Shown: piece after piece, positions 60,217-64,000 of the stretch
Position numbering within the stretch: position 1 is the stretch's first letter
How the letters are laid out: every line of letters begins with the position of its first letter
Assembly: GCF_008084905.1 (NCBI RefSeq)
Contig: NZ_VSFC01000052.1
Span: 1-64,000 of the forward strand
Reading direction: 5' to 3'
DNA from: Xanthomarina maritima
Lineage (GTDB): Bacteria; Bacteroidota; Bacteroidia; Flavobacteriales; Flavobacteriaceae
Length of the DNA: 64,000 nt
Notes under the pieces: model-generated
What the model was told of the DNA's origin: nothing
Databases searched by the model: none
Seen by the model: only the letters and a program-made list of their open reading frames with translations
Program-made: the position numbers and the translations under genes

Positions 60217-61557
60217 ATGAGTACACTACTTATAAAGAATGCAAAAATTGTAAATGAAGGTAAAGTCTTTGAAGGAGATATTCTTATTGAAAACGATTTT
60301 TTAAAAGAGATATCCAGTTCCATAAGTGCAAAATCTTCTAATGTTAAAATAATTGATGCAGAAGGAAATTATGTAATACCTGGAGTTATTGATGACCAAG
60401 TTCATTTTAGAGAACCTGGATTAACGCATAAAGCCAATATTGAGTCTGAATCTAAAGCTGCTATTGCAGGAGGAATCACATCTTATATTGAAATGCCTAA
60501 TACAAATCCGCAAACTACAACCATCGAGGCTTTAAACAATAAGTTTAAAATTGCTTCAGAATCATCTTATGCAAACTATTCGTTTATGTTTGGTGGTACT
60601 AACGATAATTTAGAGGAAATTTTAAAAGTTAATCCTAAAGAAGTAGCAGGATTAAAATTGTTTTTAGGTTCATCTACAGGAAATATGTTGGTTGATAACC
60701 CTCAAGTGTTAGAAAAAATATTTTCAAGTACAGACATGATTATTTCTGTTCATTGTGAAGATGAAGCTACCATTCAATCTAATCTTGAAATTTATAAAAA
60801 AGAATTTGGAGATGATATTCCTATAAAGTTACACCCTTATATTAGGAGTGAAAAAGCTTGTTATATCTCATCGTCAAAAGCTATAGAATTGGCTAAAAAA
60901 ACAGGTGCAAGGTTGCACGTGTTTCATCTCTCAACTGGAATTGAAACAAAACTTTTTACAAATAAAATTCCTTTAAAGGATAAAAAAATTACATCTGAAG
61001 TTTGTATCCATCATTTATATTTTTCTGAGGAAGATTATGAAACTAAAGGCACCTTAATAAAATGGAATCCAGCAGTAAAAACAGAAAAAGATAGAGAAGA
61101 ATTATGGAAAGCACTTCTTGATGGCAGAATAGATGTTTTAGCTACAGATCATGCACCACATACACTTGAAGAGAAAAAACAGATATATACAAAGGCGCCA
61201 TCTGGTGGACCTTTAGTGCAACATGCATTGGTAGCTATGTTAGAAGCTTATCATAAAGAAAAAATTTCATTAGAAAAGATTGTTGAAAAAATGTGTCATA
61301 ATCCAGCAATCTTATTTCAAATTGAAAAAAGAGGGTTTATTAGAGAAGGATATTTTGCAGACCTAGTTATTGTTAACCTTAATAAACCTTGGACTGTAAA
61401 TAAACAAAATATATTATATAAATGTGGTTGGTCTCCGTTTGAAGGTACAGCATTTAAATCAAGAGTTACACATACTATTTTAAATGGACATGTGGTTTAT
61501 GAAAACTCTAAAATTATCCCTAACAAACTTGGAAAGCGATTAACTTTTATTAGATGA
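60217..61557 (+). CDS. pyrC: Dihydroorotase
   Basis: 446 residues. It closes N-carbamoyl-aspartate to dihydroorotate in pyrimidine synthesis. Motifs: GVIDDQVHFREPGLTHKANI, IEMPNTNPQTT, GLKLFLGSSTGNM (bridging Lys), HCEDEATI, LHVFHLST, ITSEVCIHHLYF, DVLATDHAPHTLEEK (catalytic Asp). In the first metal motif the usual HxH reads QVH, so the first His is Gln; I recall this as normal in Bacteroidota homologues. The stop overlaps the start of the DUF4296 gene by 4 bases. Confidence 0.95.
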   Translation: MSTLLIKNAKIVNEGKVFEGDILIENDFLKEISSSISAKSSNVKIIDAEGNYVIPGVIDDQVHFREPGLTHKANIESESKAAIAGGITSYIEMPNTNPQTTTIEALNNKFKIASESSYANYSFMFGGTNDNLEEILKVNPKEVAGLKLFLGSSTGNMLVDNPQVLEKIFSSTDMIISVHCEDEATIQSNLEIYKKEFGDDIPIKLHPYIRSEKACYISSSKAIELAKKTGARLHVFHLSTGIETKLFTNKIPLKDKKITSEVCIHHLYFSEEDYETKGTLIKWNPAVKTEKDREELWKALLDGRIDVLATDHAPHTLEEKKQIYTKAPSGGPLVQHALVAMLEAYHKEKISLEKIVEKMCHNPAILFQIEKRGFIREGYFADLVIVNLNKPWTVNKQNILYKCGWSPFEGTAFKSRVTHTILNGHVVYENSKIIPNKLGKRLTFIR

Positions 61558-62003
61558 AAAATAGTTTAACCTACATATTGTTAGTTTGTTTTTGTATTTC
61601 TTGTTCTGGAAATAAAAAAATCAAAAAGCCAGAAAACCTAATGTCAAAAAACCAAATGGTAAATGTGTTAATTGATATGTCTTTTTTAACATCTGCTAAA
61701 GGCATTAATAAAACAAAAATTGAGGAAAATGGAATTGTTCCAGAAAGTTATGTATACGCCAAACACAATATAGACAGTTTACAGTTTATAGAAAGTAATG
61801 CTTATTATACGTATAATTTAAAGGAATATCAGGACATTATTAATAGAGTAACTGACAGTTTAAATAAGTTAAGAGATGAATATAATGTCTTAGCTGAGGA
61901 AGATGAAAAAGAGAAAAAGAAACAAGATTCAATTAAAAGATCTAAACGTAAAAACAAAGGATTCTTATTAGACGATTCGCAAGCTTTAATGAATAAAGAT
62001 TAA
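61554..62003 (+). CDS. DUF4296 lipoprotein
   Basis: 149 residues. Lipoprotein signal (YILLVCFCISC, Cys at residue 17), then KPENLMSKNQMVNVLIDMSFLTSAKG, DSLQFIESNAYYTYNLKEYQDIINRVTDSLNKL, typical of DUF4296, and a charged Lys/Glu-rich tail. The start overlaps the dihydroorotase stop (ATGA), giving translational coupling. Function unknown. The convergent epimerase gene ends 1 base after it. Confidence 0.9.
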   Translation: MKNSLTYILLVCFCISCSGNKKIKKPENLMSKNQMVNVLIDMSFLTSAKGINKTKIEENGIVPESYVYAKHNIDSLQFIESNAYYTYNLKEYQDIINRVTDSLNKLRDEYNVLAEEDEKEKKKQDSIKRSKRKNKGFLLDDSQALMNKD

Positions 62004-63014
62004 TTATTTGTGTTCGTTTAAATAAATTTTAGACACCTCTTTGATACTTTTTTCTACAGGTTTAAATTTAAAATTTAATGTGCTTTTTATTTTATCATTA
62101 CTGTAGATTGATTTAGATTCTAAGGTACTAGCTAATTGCTTGCTTAAACTTCTTCTTTTACCAGTCAATTTACAATATAACCAATCTAGTTTCCATCCAA
62201 TACTTAATATTAATGGTCCAGCTTTTTTTGTTGGAGGTTTTACATGAAGAGAATTAGCGATACAATCAATAAAATATTTATAGGTCCAGTTTTCTGAAAT
62301 AAGAATAAAACGTTGGTTTTTAATATTGCTTTCCATTAGCCTTGTCATACTATTTACGACGTCAAACACATCAACATAGCCAATAACTCCAGTTGTATAA
62401 TGTGTTAGACCTTTAGCAACTTTTTTAAAAATGTTACCACTGCCATAACACCAAATACCAGGACCAATAATTACACCTGGATTAACAATTACTGAATTTA
62501 ACCCTTCCTGAGTTCCACGCCAAACTTCTATTTCAGCACCATATTTTGTAATGCCATATATACCATTATCAGCTTCAGGATTCCAGTGCGTATCCTCGTC
62601 AATATCTTGATTATTATTTGTGGTTCCTATAGCTGCAATTGAACTAACATAACATAATTTTTTAATATTATTTGCTATACTTAGATTAACAATATTGGCA
62701 GTTCCTTCAATATTAGTTTTTCGTAATAAATGGTATTTATCTGGTTCTAAAGATACAAAAGCAGCACAATGATAAACATAAGTTACATCTTTAAAAGCTT
62801 CTGTTAGTAAAGGAATATCTAATATATCTGCTTGAACCCAATCAATTTTATTATATAGTTCGTCAGGATTTTCATTATAATAAGAAAATACTTTTTTAAC
62901 AATAGACAGCTTTTTTTCATTCCTATAAATGGCTTTTACAGGTTTATTCCCTTTTGTAAGCTCATATAATAAATGAGATCCTACCAATCCAGTGCCTCCA
63001 GTAACTAATATCAT
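62004..63014 (-). CDS. NAD-dependent epimerase/dehydratase (extended SDR)
   Basis: 336 residues from MILVTGGTGLVGSHLLYEL, the Rossmann GxxGxxG motif; the in-frame extension to 63080 is hydrophobic and not conserved. Further features: VQADILD, VYHCAAFVSLEP, YVSSIAAIG, the active-site YGITKYGAE (YxxxK) and VNPGVIIGPG. The protein resembles dihydroflavonol-reductase-like SDRs. Substrate unknown. Confidence 0.92.
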   Translation of the reverse strand: MILVTGGTGLVGSHLLYELTKGNKPVKAIYRNEKKLSIVKKVFSYYNENPDELYNKIDWVQADILDIPLLTEAFKDVTYVYHCAAFVSLEPDKYHLLRKTNIEGTANIVNLSIANNIKKLCYVSSIAAIGTTNNNQDIDEDTHWNPEADNGIYGITKYGAEIEVWRGTQEGLNSVIVNPGVIIGPGIWCYGSGNIFKKVAKGLTHYTTGVIGYVDVFDVVNSMTRLMESNIKNQRFILISENWTYKYFIDCIANSLHVKPPTKKAGPLILSIGWKLDWLYCKLTGKRRSLSKQLASTLESKSIYSNDKIKSTLNFKFKPVEKSIKEVSKIYLNEHK

Positions 63015-63067
63015 GTAACTAAAATAAAGAATTATAAATAAAGAGAGAGTAATTATTCTTTGATTTT

Positions 63068-63075
63068 TATCTTTG
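63068..63075 (+). promoter_or_regulatory. -7 box upstream of tyrS
   Basis: TATCTTTG fits TAnnTTTG, 28 bases before ATG 63103. No clear -33 box. Confidence 0.55.
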
Positions 63076-63102
63076 CCCAAATTAATTTATAAATATAGGA
63101 AA

Positions 63103-64000
63103 ATGACCAATACATTTGTTGAAGAACTACGCTGGAGAGGAATGCTACACGATATCATGCCAGGAACAGAAGAGCAGTTAAATAAAGAAATGACTACAGG
63201 TTATGTGGGATTTGATCCTACTTCAGATTCTTTACATATTGGAAGTTTGGTTCCTATCATATTATTAGTGCATCTTGAAAAAGCTGGCCACAAGCCTATT
63301 GCTTTAGTAGGTGGAGCAACTGGAATGATTGGAGACCCTTCAGGAAAGAGTGATGAACGTAATTTGCTAACAGAAGATATTTTAAATCATAATGTGGAAG
63401 GTATTAAAAATGTACTTTCTCGTTTTTTAAATTTTAATTCAAGAGAAACAAATGCGCCTATTTTAGTAAATAATTACGATTGGATGAAATCTTTCTCATT
63501 TATCGATTTTGCTAGAGAAGTAGGAAAACGAATTACTGTCAACTACATGATGGCTAAAGATTCTGTTAAAAAACGATTATCTGGAGAAGAAGGTAGTGTA
63601 GGAATGTCTTTTACTGAATTTACCTATCAATTAATTCAAGGTTACGATTTTTACCATTTACAGAAAAATTACAATTGCTTGTTGCAAATGGGAGGCAGTG
63701 ATCAATGGGGAAATATTACAACTGGAACCGAATTAGTAAGACGTATGAATGTTGGAGAAGAAGTTAAAGCGTTTGCCATGACATGTCCTTTAATAACTAA
63801 AGCAGACGGTTCTAAATTTGGTAAAAGTGAAGGTGAAAATATCTGGTTAGATGCTGATAAAACTTCAGTTTATAAATTCTATCAGTTTTGGTTAAATACT
63901 AGCGATGAAGATGCTGAAAAGTATATAAAAATCTTTACTTTTTTAGATAAAGAAACAATTGATACTTTAATTGAAGAACATAAAAACATGCCTCATTTAA
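63103..64000 (+). CDS. tyrS: Tyrosyl-tRNA synthetase, 3' end missing
   Basis: The frame starts [18 protein letters not shown] and is open to the window end (299 codons), where the anticodon-binding and S4 domains are still to come. Class I motifs: [19 protein letters not shown] (HIGH-type), [40 protein letters not shown] and [12 protein letters not shown] (KMSKS-type). It charges tRNA-Tyr. Confidence 0.96.
   Translation, partial: MTNTFVEELRWRGMLHDIMPGTEEQLNKEMTTGYVGFDPTSDSLHIGSLVPIILLVHLEKAGHKPIALVGGATGMIGDPSGKSDERNLLTEDILNHNVEGIKNVLSRFLNFNSRETNAPILVNNYDWMKSFSFIDFAREVGKRITVNYMMAKDSVKKRLSGEEGSVGMSFTEFTYQLIQGYDFYHLQKNYNCLLQMGGSDQWGNITTGTELVRRMNVGEEVKAFAMTCPLITKADGSKFGKSEGENIWLDADKTSVYKFYQFWLNTSDEDAEKYIKIFTFLDKETIDTLIEEHKNMPHL

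Overview
The window is AT-rich chromosomal DNA from a gliding Flavobacteriaceae-type bacterium (Bacteroidota). This follows from the gliding genes gldE and gldD, a PorP/SprF protein next to a giant adhesin with a gliding-motility type IX secretion (T9SS) C-terminal domain, a T9SS type A sorted protein, many Bacteroidota-restricted DUF families (DUF3098, DUF3127, DUF4199, DUF4256, DUF4271, DUF4296, DUF4301), Bacteroidota promoters of the form TTTG-N19-21-TAnnTTTG, and almost no Shine-Dalgarno sequences. No rRNA, tRNA, prophage, transposase or CRISPR array was seen. Both ends cut genes: the adhesin at the left and tyrS at the right.

Layout. 1-6 kb: T9SS adhesin, SprF-like protein and OmpA/TPR protein (secretion and gliding). 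6-12 kb: RNase G, a 30-residue basic protein, HU, then mutY-ssb-gldE-gldD. 12-19.4 kb: an accessory island described below. 19.4-30 kb: Cys-rich copper-type protein, transporter, ribosomal L21/L27, adenosylhomocysteinase, phosphopantetheinyl transferase/PcrB pair and a large AsmA-like protein. 30-36 kb: a thiamine/nicotinamide-riboside uptake cluster ending in a TPP riboswitch and TonB-dependent receptor. 36-46.7 kb: greA, HIT protein, histidine kinase, flavin reductase, Aat, Tag, and the ftsX-DUF3098-uppP-truB operon. 47-50 kb: leuS. 50-58 kb: peptidase, Bax-inhibitor protein, Lrp regulator and saccharopine-dehydrogenase-like enzyme, pckA. 58-64 kb: hemD, DUF4271, polyprenol-phosphate mannosyltransferase, dihydroorotase, DUF4296, epimerase, tyrS.

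Most interesting region: 12,047-19,411. Two long paralogous lipoproteins have a surface-export-like signal (CQKEDD), a Gly/Ser linker and a zincin HExxH motif. Each is followed immediately by a small exported partner gene. Two further units carry only the C-terminal tip of the protease plus a partner gene, which resembles the orphan-tip/immunity layout of polymorphic toxin loci. Each full-length gene begins with an ATG followed by five 7-nt repeats, and in both copies the ATG is out of frame with a perfect lipoprotein signal peptide; one extra unit or two fewer would restore the frame. I infer a phase-variable, recombination-diversified surface metalloprotease/inhibitor (or toxin/immunity) system.

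Other points of note are two palindromic repeats translated in frame inside leuS, a REP-like palindrome directly behind the TPP riboswitch, a terminator-like hairpin in the greA leader, and an L21 protein with an extra C-terminal helical domain.
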